This document shows positions 8,048 through 15,151 of a stretch of DNA of 24,665 nt, piece by piece; the stretch's first letter is position 1; each line of letters starts with the position of its first letter. The DNA comes from Dehalococcoidia bacterium UBA1141. Its GTDB lineage: Bacteria > Chloroflexota > Dehalococcoidia > Lucifugimonadales > UBA3495. A program made the position numbers and the translations under genes. The notes under the pieces are model-generated. The model was not told where the DNA came from. It did not search any database and was given only the letters and a program-made list of their open reading frames with translations. Where the stretch lies: NCBI GenBank assembly GCA_002311385.1, contig DCAE01000059.1, positions 19,037 through 43,701 on the forward strand, read 5' to 3'.

Positions 8048-9457
8048 TTGGCAGGAATAGCGTCTTTCGGAGCTTACATTCCCAGGTACCGTTTGGGACC
8101 GGAAACTGTGGGGTGGAACTCGCCCCAAGAACGGTCCATAGCCAACTTTGATGAGGATAGCGTGACCATGGCGGTAGCGGCGGGCATCGATTGTCTACGC
8201 GGCCAAGACCGCCAAGCGGTGGACGGCATCATCTTCGCTACCACCACTTCTCCTTACTCAGAGAAGCAGTGCGCCGCGATAATAGCCACAGCTTTGGACC
8301 TGCGAAGGGACATCTTCGCTACCGATGTTACCGATGTGCTGCGAGCCGGGACTGCCGCTATGATGTCGGCTTTGGACTCGGTCAAAGCCGGTTCGGCTAA
8401 TAACGTGCTGGTAATCGCCAGTGACAACCGTCAGAGCGCTCCCAGAGGAGATGCCGAACGCAACCTCGGAGACGGCGCAGTCGCTTTCCTAATCTCCCAG
8501 GACAACTTGGTCGCCGAGTCGACTGGCAGTTACTCCATCACCGAAAACCTGATGGACTCTTGGCGCTCCACGGGGGATTCGTTCGTGCGCTCATGGGAAG
8601 ACCGTTTCGCCACTGAGGAAGGACTGGAACGCATCCTGGGAGACGCCGTTTCCGGTTATTTCGAAAAACACGGCGGTGAAGCTAAAGATGTGGGCAAAGT
8701 CGCTTTCTACGCCCCGGATGCACGACGTCATGGCCAGCTAACCCATAAGGTGGGTTTTACGCCAGAGCAGGTACAGGAGCCATTGTTCGGAAAACTTGGC
8801 AACACGGGTGCTGCGTTTTCGTTGATGCTACTGGCGTCCGCCTTGGAATCAGCAACGCCCGGTCAATCGCTATTGACCGTGTCCTACGGCGACGGCAGCG
8901 ACGTTCTGGGTTTCCGCACCACTGAGGGCGTTTCCAGTCTGAGCCCGCGCATGGGGGTCAGCGGATACTTGGACTCGAAGATTCAGCTGGACAGCTATGA
9001 AACTTTTGCTGGTTGGAGGGAAGTCTGGGTAACCGATGCAGCTCGCAGACCCGACCCCAATTCGCCATCGGTAACAGCGTTGTGGCGGGAGAACGACAAG
9101 AACCTGCGACTATACGGCGGAACCTGCAACAGTTGCGGCTACGTTCAGTATCCCCCGCAAAGAATATGCGTGAATTGTCAGGCGAAAGACGACGCCACTC
9201 CCACCCGATTCAGTGACCGCAGAGGGAGCGTTTTCACCTATTCATTGGATTATTTGGCTGCCACCATCGACAAGCCGTTGGTGATCACGACAGTGGATTT
9301 TAAAGGTGGCGGGCGGATGCTCTGCATGATGACTGATCGAGAGCTGGACGAGGTACGGGTTGATTTGCCCATCGAGATGAGTTTTCGCAAATTGCGGGTG
9401 GTAAACGGCATTCACAATTACTACTGGAAGGCGATCCCCCTGCGCACCACGGTTTAG
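8048..9457 (+). CDS. HMG-CoA-synthase-like protein fused to DUF35 (Zn ribbon/OB fold)
   Basis: This 469-residue fusion has two parts. Residues 1-300 form a thiolase-fold domain like archaeal HMG-CoA synthase (GIASFGAYIPRYRL start, LRAGTAAMM, ERNLGDGAVAFLIS, FGKLGNTGAAFSLMLLASAL, SYGDGSD). Residues 350-465 form a DUF35 acyl-CoA-binding module: a zinc ribbon with C360, C363, C374 and C377 (CNSCGYVQYPPQRICVNC), then an OB fold. Against the archaeal enzyme, recalled from memory, the catalytic Glu, Cys and His positions appear as T66, L98 (VLRAGT instead of ACKAGT) and Y221, so it may not form an acyl-enzyme. The start is TTG 8048, preceded by GGAG at 8036-8039. An intact thiolase gene follows 144 bases on; in archaea thiolase, DUF35 and HMGCS form one channelling complex, so a joint complex is likely here. 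The reaction is unknown. Confidence 0.85.
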   Translation: MAGIASFGAYIPRYRLGPETVGWNSPQERSIANFDEDSVTMAVAAGIDCLRGQDRQAVDGIIFATTTSPYSEKQCAAIIATALDLRRDIFATDVTDVLRAGTAAMMSALDSVKAGSANNVLVIASDNRQSAPRGDAERNLGDGAVAFLISQDNLVAESTGSYSITENLMDSWRSTGDSFVRSWEDRFATEEGLERILGDAVSGYFEKHGGEAKDVGKVAFYAPDARRHGQLTHKVGFTPEQVQEPLFGKLGNTGAAFSLMLLASALESATPGQSLLTVSYGDGSDVLGFRTTEGVSSLSPRMGVSGYLDSKIQLDSYETFAGWREVWVTDAARRPDPNSPSVTALWRENDKNLRLYGGTCNSCGYVQYPPQRICVNCQAKDDATPTRFSDRRGSVFTYSLDYLAATIDKPLVITTVDFKGGGRMLCMMTDRELDEVRVDLPIEMSFRKLRVVNGIHNYYWKAIPLRTTV

Positions 9458-9494
9458 CATTAAGCGCAACTTCTTAAATAATACAGAGAACAAA

Positions 9495-9532
9495 TCCCCC
9501 TGTACCCCCTTTACAAAGGGGGTACAGGGGGA
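9495..9532. repeat. Perfect 18-bp inverted repeat (dispersed C/G-run hairpin)
   Basis: TCCCCCTGTACCCCCTTT at 9495-9512 and AAAGGGGGTACAGGGGGA at 9515-9532 are exact reverse complements separated by AC. No T run follows on either strand, so it is not a standard terminator. A decayed relative lies at 18314-18346, which suggests a dispersed intergenic element. It sits between the HMGCS-like and thiolase genes. Confidence 0.9.
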
Positions 9533-9601
9533 TGGTATTCACCATAAATACATTAGTTTTATTGTCGATCCAACCACCATTAATCATAACAGAGGCGCAT
9601 C

Positions 9602-10774
9602 ATGAGCGGTATTAGAGACAAGGTAGCCGTTATCGGTATGGGTTGCACCAAGTTTGGCGAGAGATGGGACGCAAGTTCTTCCGACCTGATGGTTGAAGCG
9701 GCTTATGAAGCCTTCACCGACGCTGGAATCGAGGCTAAGGACGTTCAAGCGGCATGGCTTGGCACAGTCGGTTCCTTTCGCACCGGACAACCCTTGGCCG
9801 AGGCGTTGAAGTTGGACTATATCCCCATCACCAGGGTGGAGAATGCCTGCGCCACCGCCACCGATGCCTTTCGAAACGCTTCTTATGCCGTAGCCGCTGG
9901 CATCTACGATATCGTTCTAGCAATCGGCGTGGAAAAACTGAAGGACTCCGGCTTCTCGGGGTTGGCCATTCCGGAAGCGCCCGGTTCCGACGTAGCTCCT
10001 CCGGCGCCTCCGCCCTCGCAATTCGCCATGGCCGCAACCCGGTATTTCCATCAATATGACATCCCCTACGACGATGGAAAACTTACGTTGGCCCAGATTG
10101 CCAGCAAGAACCACCACAACGGCACCTTGAGTCCCAAGGCTCACTTCCAACGGGAAGTAAGCACGGAGCAGATTATAAACGCCCCCATGGTCGCTTGGCC
10201 TCTAGGACTGTTCGACTGCTGTGGCGTCAGCGATGGCGCCGCAGCAGCAATCATCACCACACCGGAGATTGCCAAGACTTTCCGGGACGACTATGTGCTG
10301 GTGAAGGGCTTGGGTCTGGCAGTAGGAGCATTCGGAACCTTGCGAAATGACTGGGATTTCACCCACTTCCCCGAAACCGTGCGGGCCGCCCAGACCACCT
10401 ACCAGGAAGCGGGAATAACTAACCCCAGAGAAGAACTAGACATGGCCATGGTTCATGACTGCTTCACCATTACTGAGCTGATTATCATGGAAGACTTGGG
10501 CATCAGCCCCCGGGGCCGGGCCAGCGAAGATGTGGCCGCTGGCACCTTTTCCTTGGAAGGCGAATTGCCGGTGAACACCGACGGTGGCCTCAAGTGCTTC
10601 GGCCATCCAATAGGCGCCAGCGGTATCCGGATGATTTACGAAGTATATAAGCAGCTTCAAGGGAAGGCCGAGGGCCGCCAACTGAAAGACCCCACTTTGG
10701 GGCTGACCCACAACCTGGGGGGCCGCCCGGGGTCGTTCACCTGCTCCGTGGCCATTTTCGGGACGCGGGACTAA
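9602..10774 (+). CDS. Thiolase family protein (SCP2-type acetyl-CoA acetyltransferase)
   Basis: This 390-residue thiolase is of the archaeal/SCP2 type. The nucleophile is C83 in VENACATATDAF, and the two active-site loops are HDCF (H285) and GHPIGASG (H335). As in this branch, the second classical Cys motif is replaced by HNLGG (370-374). Length matches the family. The ATG at 9602 follows AGAGGCG and begins directly at the conserved VAVIGMG strand. It probably condenses or cleaves acyl-CoA, or with a DUF35 partner performs aldol-type chemistry as known for the steroid-degrading Ltp2-ChsH2 pair. Its immediate upstream neighbour carries the DUF35 module fused to an HMGCS-like domain, so these two products are the natural partners. 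The substrate is not deducible. Confidence 0.92.
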   Translation: MSGIRDKVAVIGMGCTKFGERWDASSSDLMVEAAYEAFTDAGIEAKDVQAAWLGTVGSFRTGQPLAEALKLDYIPITRVENACATATDAFRNASYAVAAGIYDIVLAIGVEKLKDSGFSGLAIPEAPGSDVAPPAPPPSQFAMAATRYFHQYDIPYDDGKLTLAQIASKNHHNGTLSPKAHFQREVSTEQIINAPMVAWPLGLFDCCGVSDGAAAAIITTPEIAKTFRDDYVLVKGLGLAVGAFGTLRNDWDFTHFPETVRAAQTTYQEAGITNPREELDMAMVHDCFTITELIIMEDLGISPRGRASEDVAAGTFSLEGELPVNTDGGLKCFGHPIGASGIRMIYEVYKQLQGKAEGRQLKDPTLGLTHNLGGRPGSFTCSVAIFGTRD

Positions 10775-10959
10775 GGCCGGACGGCAATCGGAATTTGCCG
10801 GATCGCGGCTCGATTTTAGGCACTTCGGGTGAAATAATTAGAGCGCTCTGGGTTTGTACAAATCCTCCGGATGGTCAATTCCGGTGGGTTAGCAACCTAC
10901 GGCGCTCTTATATTTTAGTGGGATAGGCGCATTCCGCCCAAAGCTTTTCGGAGGTAATC

Positions 10960-11469
10960 ATGGACGCCTTGACGATTCTGCGACAGCAATACAAGGAATG
11001 TAATGAGTGGCTGGGGGCCACCATGGAGGGAGTGACTTCGGACCAAGCCCACTGGAACCCGGCCGGTTCAGCAAACCCGTTGGGCGCCACCTACGTCCAT
11101 GCCCTGTTGACTCAGGACTACGTCGCCAATGTGATGATCAAAAACGGAGCGGCCTTGGCAAATTCCACTTGGGCCAACAAAATGGGAGTTAGCGAACCGC
11201 CGCCTTCGGAAGAATTCACCGCTTGGGCTCAATGGGCGCGCTTGGTCAAAGTCAACCTGGAAGCCTTAAATTCCTATGGCCAAGCAGTGGCAGATTCGGT
11301 GGACCAAATGTTGGCTTCGCTCACCGACACGGAACTGACCCGCAGCGTCCAAACGCCTTTCGGGGAGTCCACCGTACAGTTTCTCATCAGTGGCGCAATT
11401 ATCGGCCACACCCACAACCACAACCACACCGGCGAGATTTCCTGCCTCAAAGGGTTGCAAGGGGCTTAG
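10960..11469 (+). CDS. DinB-fold protein
   Basis: This 169-residue protein has the four-helix DinB/YfiT pattern: an N-terminal helix (LTILRQQYKECNEWLGATMEGV), the WNPAGSANPLGATYVHALLTQDYV segment with candidate metal ligand H47, and a C-terminal helix with the His-rich GHTHNHNHTGEI (H150, H152, H154, H156), where the remaining ligands of the family lie. These proteins include thiol transferases and metal-dependent hydrolases; function cannot be narrowed. A strong SD (GGAGG at 10950-10954) fixes the ATG at 10960. It lies 185 bases after the thiolase gene, with no obvious terminator between, so co-transcription is possible. The cluster of four alternating histidines is denser than usual. Confidence 0.75.
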   Translation: MDALTILRQQYKECNEWLGATMEGVTSDQAHWNPAGSANPLGATYVHALLTQDYVANVMIKNGAALANSTWANKMGVSEPPPSEEFTAWAQWARLVKVNLEALNSYGQAVADSVDQMLASLTDTELTRSVQTPFGESTVQFLISGAIIGHTHNHNHTGEISCLKGLQGA

Positions 11470-11573
11470 GGGTGATCGTATCTGAGCGCTCAGCACAACT
11501 ACTTACTGGCTCCGCCGTAAAGACACCCCGCTGAAAGAATATATAAAAGTATTTAGATAATTGTATCTCGAAT

Positions 11574-11601
11574 CCACCACCAAACTGGGGATGGTTTTTT
11601 T
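11574..11601 (+). terminator. Possible terminator of the DinB gene
   Basis: CCACCACC (11574-11581) pairs with GGGGATGG (11587-11594) at six of eight positions around a five-base loop, followed by seven T. The stem has two mismatches, so this is tentative. Confidence 0.35.
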
Positions 11602-11696
11602 CGTAGATATTCCGAGAAAAACGCCAGCTAGTCGAAGATTTGTTGTCAGAATTTCAAATAAGTTTAAGAAATGGCCTAAATCCGCTTGCAAAATGC

Positions 11697-11726
11697 TTGA
11701 ACACTCTGGAGCATGCCTGATATAAA
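11697..11726 (+). promoter_or_regulatory. Putative promoter of minCDE
   Basis: TTGAAC (11697-11702) and TATAAA (11721-11726) are 18 bases apart, and TGA stands just before the -10. Initiation near 11733 would give a leader of about 60 bases to the minC GTG. Confidence 0.45.
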
Positions 11727-11791
11727 CGGGCAGACATAATGTGCTGTTGTGGGTTTTTGTTCCGCACGTTTTGGGTCTGGGTGGAGGATGT

Positions 11792-12697
11792 GTGGCGACT
11801 AGTACCAGTGTTGTTCAGGTCTCCGGTAGAGGCTCGAACGTAGATTTCACCATCGATGATTCTGCGCCTTTTAAGGAGATTGCTAAAGGGCTGCGGGACT
11901 ATCTGGTGAAAAACCGAGGACTGTGGTCCGAGGGCATCATAGGCGTCAACGCTGGCCGATGGATGCTCTCTCAAGAACAACTTGGCCTCATCAAACACAT
12001 CATTGAGACCGAGTCCGGCCTGAGGGTGGGCCGCTTCTGGAGCCCTCCCGGGCGTTTGGAGGCCTTCAGTGGTGACGCTGAGACCGTATCCTCCAAGGGC
12101 GAGGATGAACAGGGGACCGGCCCCATAGTTCAAGATGGAACAAACGGCTCCTCTCACCAAGTCCTTAGCCGCAACCAGCTTCATAAATACGTGAACCTCC
12201 CTGAACCGCCTTTGGAAGAAACACCCGAGCCAGACCCGGATATCCTCCTTATACAGCCCGAAACAAGCCATCCCGAGATTAAATCATCCAAAGCCGGAAG
12301 TTCCAGCAAAGGGATGCCTACTCAAGCTTTGTTCGTTAAGACTACGTTCCGCTCCGGAGAGTCCATCAACTACCACGGCGATGTAGTTGTATTGGCTGAC
12401 GTGAATCCAGGAGCCGAGATAATCGCCGAGGGCGACATCGTAGTGTTCGGCAGCCTTCGGGGCATGGCCCACGCGGGATCGGCTGGCGATACCAAAGCGG
12501 TCATAATTGCCTTGGAAATGGACTCGCCACGGATTCAAATCGGCCCCCACACTGGTTTAGCGCCATTATCCAAATCCGGTTCCAAATCTATGTTGAACGG
12601 CCCAAAGATTGCGTACGTCAAGCGACGCTCAGTATACGTGTCGCCTTATGCGGGCCGGTTCACCAGATACAGCAGAGGAATACTGTATGAAGGGTAG
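11792..12697 (+). CDS. minC: Septum site-determining protein MinC
   Basis: MinC (301 residues) is the FtsZ antagonist of the Min system. The C-terminal part (about 178-245) is the diagnostic MinC_C beta-helix: FVKTTFRSGESINYHGDVVV, then VNPGAEIIAEGDIVVFGSLRG and the AHAG turn. The N-terminal part (about 1-95) fits the FtsZ-binding MinC_N fold. The two are joined by a long, poorly ordered acidic/Pro linker (about 95-175), longer than in E. coli MinC. The start is GTG 11792, just after GGAGG at 11783-11787; longer in-frame alternatives have no SD. The last 11 bases overlap minD, so translation is coupled. A basic tail (VKRRSVYVSPYAGRFTRYSRG) follows the beta helix. Confidence 0.92.
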   Translation: MATSTSVVQVSGRGSNVDFTIDDSAPFKEIAKGLRDYLVKNRGLWSEGIIGVNAGRWMLSQEQLGLIKHIIETESGLRVGRFWSPPGRLEAFSGDAETVSSKGEDEQGTGPIVQDGTNGSSHQVLSRNQLHKYVNLPEPPLEETPEPDPDILLIQPETSHPEIKSSKAGSSSKGMPTQALFVKTTFRSGESINYHGDVVVLADVNPGAEIIAEGDIVVFGSLRGMAHAGSAGDTKAVIIALEMDSPRIQIGPHTGLAPLSKSGSKSMLNGPKIAYVKRRSVYVSPYAGRFTRYSRGILYEG

Positions 12698-13505
12698 AAC
12701 CATCGTTATCACCTCCGGCAAAGGCGGTGTCGGCAAGACCACCGCCACAGCAAACATCGGCACCGGTCTGGCCATGCGCGGGCATAAGGTGGTGGTGATT
12801 GACACCGACATCGGCCTGCGAAACCTGGACGTGGTCATGGGCTTGGAAAACCGCATCGTCTATGACTTGGTCAACGTGATTGAGGGCGTTTGCAAGGTGA
12901 ACCAGGCAATGATTCACGATAAGAGTGGCTATGAGCTCTATCTGATTCCGGCAGCTCAAACCCGGGACAAAAACAGCATCGACCCGGAGCAACTCCGTGA
13001 TCTTTGCGCCAAACTTGAGGAAGACTACGATTACGTCCTGATGGACTGCCCGGCGGGAATCGAACAGGGCTTCAAGAACGCTATCTCAGCAGCCCAAGAA
13101 GCCATAATCGTGACCACACCCGAGGTTTCAGCTATCCGCGACGCTGACCGGGTGATTGGCCTGCTGGAGGCCGCCGAAATGCAGCGGCCCAAGTTAATCA
13201 TCAATCGCATCAATCCGGACATGGTCAAACGCGGCGACATGATGGACCAAAGGGATGTGGTGAGCTTGCTGGCCGTGGAAGTACTGGGCTTGGTTCCGGC
13301 GGACGAAAGAACCATCACTGCCGCCAATAAGGGCGTGCCGGTGGTTCACGACAAGAAAGCACCATCCGGAGCAGCATTTCTGCGCATCGCCGCCAGGGTA
13401 GACGGTGACGAAGTCCCACTCATGGAAATCGAGTCCAAATCGGGCCTGATGGCTAAATTCAAAGGCCTGATTGGAATTAACGGGAGCGCGTATTCTCATG
13501 CTTGA
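12687..13505 (+). CDS. minD: Septum site-determining ATPase MinD
   Basis: MinD (272 residues) is the membrane-cycling ATPase that recruits MinC and is displaced by MinE. The deviant Walker A motif GKGGVGKTT lies at residues 11-19, followed by VVIDTDIGLRNLDVVMGLENRIVYDLV, YDYVLMDCPAGIE (Walker B), TTPEVSAIRDADRVIGLLE and LIINRINPDMVKRGDMM, all hallmark MinD blocks. The C-terminus (LMAKFKGLIGI) is a plausible amphipathic membrane-targeting helix. ATG 12687 is preceded by AGAGGA and begins exactly at MKGRTIVITSGKGG. The gene overlaps minC by 11 bases and minE by 8 bases. Confidence 0.97.
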   Translation: MKGRTIVITSGKGGVGKTTATANIGTGLAMRGHKVVVIDTDIGLRNLDVVMGLENRIVYDLVNVIEGVCKVNQAMIHDKSGYELYLIPAAQTRDKNSIDPEQLRDLCAKLEEDYDYVLMDCPAGIEQGFKNAISAAQEAIIVTTPEVSAIRDADRVIGLLEAAEMQRPKLIINRINPDMVKRGDMMDQRDVVSLLAVEVLGLVPADERTITAANKGVPVVHDKKAPSGAAFLRIAARVDGDEVPLMEIESKSGLMAKFKGLIGINGSAYSHA

Positions 13506-13788
13506 GTTCTTGCGGTGGTTGCTAAACCAAAGAGATTTCGACAAGGAACGGGAAAACACCAAGGATACTGCCCGGCAGCGTCTTCAACTGGTGTTGATGC
13601 ACGACCGCCTCGACCTGCCTCCCGACACCATGGAATCCATGAAGCAGGAAATCTATGAAGTTGTCGCCCGCTACTTGGTGGTCGAAGAAGATTTCATGGA
13701 ATTTGAAATCCGGCGCTTGGATGAACTGATGGTTTTGGTTTCCAACATCCAAGTCAAAGAACTGGACAGACTGGTTCCTGCAACTTAG
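13498..13788 (+). CDS. minE: Cell division topological specificity factor MinE
   Basis: MinE (96 residues) stimulates MinD ATPase and drives its relocation. The N-terminal amphipathic helix MLEFLRWLLN fits membrane binding, DTARQRLQLVLMHDR is the MinD-contact segment, and the rest (MKQEIYEVVARYLVVEEDFMEFEIRR) is the dimerising topological-specificity domain. ATG 13498 overlaps the minD stop (ATGCTTGA). It is the last gene of the operon, followed by a strong terminator. Confidence 0.95.
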   Translation: MLEFLRWLLNQRDFDKERENTKDTARQRLQLVLMHDRLDLPPDTMESMKQEIYEVVARYLVVEEDFMEFEIRRLDELMVLVSNIQVKELDRLVPAT

Positions 13789-13816
13789 TTTTTGACCCTA
13801 CGTTCCTGTACCCACC

Positions 13817-13849
13817 ATCAGCGCCGTCTAAACAGCGGCGCTGATTTTT
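13817..13849 (+). terminator. Rho-independent terminator of minCDE
   Basis: ATCAGCGCCG (13817-13826) and CGGCGCTGAT (13836-13845) form a perfect 10-bp stem with a nine-base loop. The final T begins a run of five T, then GTTT. It lies 29 bases after the minE stop. Confidence 0.9.
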
Positions 13850-13874
13850 GTTTGCCAATCTCTTGTTCGCGAAC

Positions 13875-13903
13875 TTGTAAACCCCTCTTGCCAGAAGTAT
13901 ATT
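13875..13903 (+). promoter_or_regulatory. Putative promoter of the FAD oxidoreductase gene
   Basis: TTGTAA (13875-13880) and TATATT (13898-13903) are separated by 17 bases and lie 31 bases before the ATG. A perfect 10-bp palindrome, GTTCGCGAAC (13865-13874), abuts the -35 box and could be an operator half. Confidence 0.45.
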
Positions 13904-13934
13904 TATGGTATTGCTGGAATGGCACCGAGGGGTG

Positions 13935-15128
13935 ATGACTGAATCGGATACTTTGATTATCGGCGGCGGCATCGCCGGAACTTCCGCAGCGCTATATTTG
14001 GCCCAAAACGGCAGAAAAGTAACCCTGCTGGAACGAGGGGACATCGCTTCGGAAGCCTCTGGATTGAATGCCGGAGGCTTGGGCGGAATCGGCTGGGGCA
14101 ATGCCCCGGACCTTAGTTCTTACCTCACCATGGGCAGCTTGGAATTATTCAAGGACCTGCAGATCGGTCTGGGCTACGACATAGAATTTCGGCAGTGCGG
14201 CGGTCTCCAAGCCATCCAAACCCAAGCTCAGTATGAATTCGGTGGCGAGAAAGTCCTGCGCCTCAGGTCTTCGGGCTATGATTTGGAGCTACTTTCTCCC
14301 AGGGAAGCCCAGTCCATAGAGCCCGAAGCCAGCCCGGACGTGTTGGGCTTCATTCACTTTCCAGGCCGGGGACAAGCCGACCCGGTCAAGACAACTCGGG
14401 CTTTTGCCACAGCGGCCCAAAACGATGGCGCACGAGTGTTGACCGACCATCCGGTCACAAAGCTTAAACCGTTGGGCGACGGCTCCTGGAGTGTGGAAAC
14501 CCCAATTGAGGAATTCAGGGCCGGAGCGCTGGTGCTGGCGGCCGGCGCTTGGTGCGGACCATTGGGAGACATGTTGGGTCTGAACATTCCCATCGAGCCG
14601 GTACGAGGGCAGATGTGGGCCACCGGCGTGCTGCCTCCCCGGCTACACCATGTCATCTCATCCATGGAATCGGAATCCAGCTGGGCTTCGGGAGTCGGGG
14701 AAGGTCCGGACGTACCGCCGGAGTTGACCCACAAGGACGGGTCAAGAATAACCAGGCACCTTTACGGCCGTCAGACCAAGACCGGAGAGATTGTTTTCGG
14801 CGGCGACCGGGAACTGATTGGCTTTGACCTTGGCGTCAACGCCGAGGGGATCGAAATTAACAAAGACCACGTCGCTGAGATACTTCCGCTGGTGGCAGAT
14901 TCGCCGATAGCGCGGACATGGTCTGGAATAATGCCCTTCTCTTTGGACGGCCAGCCTTTGATTGGAAAGATTCCTCACCACCAAAACCTGTTCATCGTTG
15001 GCGGGTTGGCATCGTCGGGATTTGGCAGGGGGCCCATGGCCGCAAAGCTACTAGCCGAGTATATACGCACTGGGCACCGACCGCAGGTGCTGGCCGAGGC
15101 CGATCCAGCCCGATGCGTGAGCTGGTGA
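13935..15128 (+). CDS. FAD-dependent oxidoreductase, DAO family
   Basis: This flavoprotein of 397 residues is of the glycine oxidase/sarcosine oxidase type. The N-terminal dinucleotide-binding motif is DTLIIGGGIAGTSAALYLAQNGRKVTLLERGD. The conserved GLNAGGLGG turn, VLAAGAWCGPLGDMLGLNIPIEPVRGQM in the middle, and GQPLIGKIPHHQNLFIVGGLASSGFGRGPMAAKLLAEYI at the end are typical DAO elements. ATG 13935 follows GAGGGGTG; an in-frame start at 13905 would only add ten unrelated residues. It likely oxidises a secondary or primary amine of an amino-acid-like compound with O2 or another acceptor. An amidohydrolase gene follows by 23 bases, suggesting consecutive steps on an amide- or amine-containing substrate. 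The exact substrate is unknown. Confidence 0.88.
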   Translation: MTESDTLIIGGGIAGTSAALYLAQNGRKVTLLERGDIASEASGLNAGGLGGIGWGNAPDLSSYLTMGSLELFKDLQIGLGYDIEFRQCGGLQAIQTQAQYEFGGEKVLRLRSSGYDLELLSPREAQSIEPEASPDVLGFIHFPGRGQADPVKTTRAFATAAQNDGARVLTDHPVTKLKPLGDGSWSVETPIEEFRAGALVLAAGAWCGPLGDMLGLNIPIEPVRGQMWATGVLPPRLHHVISSMESESSWASGVGEGPDVPPELTHKDGSRITRHLYGRQTKTGEIVFGGDRELIGFDLGVNAEGIEINKDHVAEILPLVADSPIARTWSGIMPFSLDGQPLIGKIPHHQNLFIVGGLASSGFGRGPMAAKLLAEYIRTGHRPQVLAEADPARCVSW

Positions 15129-15151
15129 ACCTTGCATTACGGGAGAACAAT

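Larger units (their letters stand above)
11470..11791. other. Non-coding gap upstream of minCDE
   Basis: About 320 bases, locally A/T-rich, without a credible gene. It holds a weak terminator for the DinB gene (11574-11601), a small AGATA/TATCT dyad at 11555-11568, and a promoter candidate (11697-11726). The open frame running into minC from 11741 lacks an SD and is treated as leader. Confidence 0.55.

Noticed and set aside
9495..9532. Perfect palindrome as a rho-independent terminator
   Set aside because: Neither arm is followed by a T run, and a related copy elsewhere points to a dispersed repeat instead.
10782..10800. Hairpin CGGCAA/TTGCCG after the thiolase gene
   Set aside because: The stem is only 6 bp and no T run follows, so it was not called a terminator.
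11654..12271. Long minus-strand frame opposite minC
   Set aside because: minC on the plus strand has clear N- and C-terminal domains and a coupled minD; the antisense has no motif.
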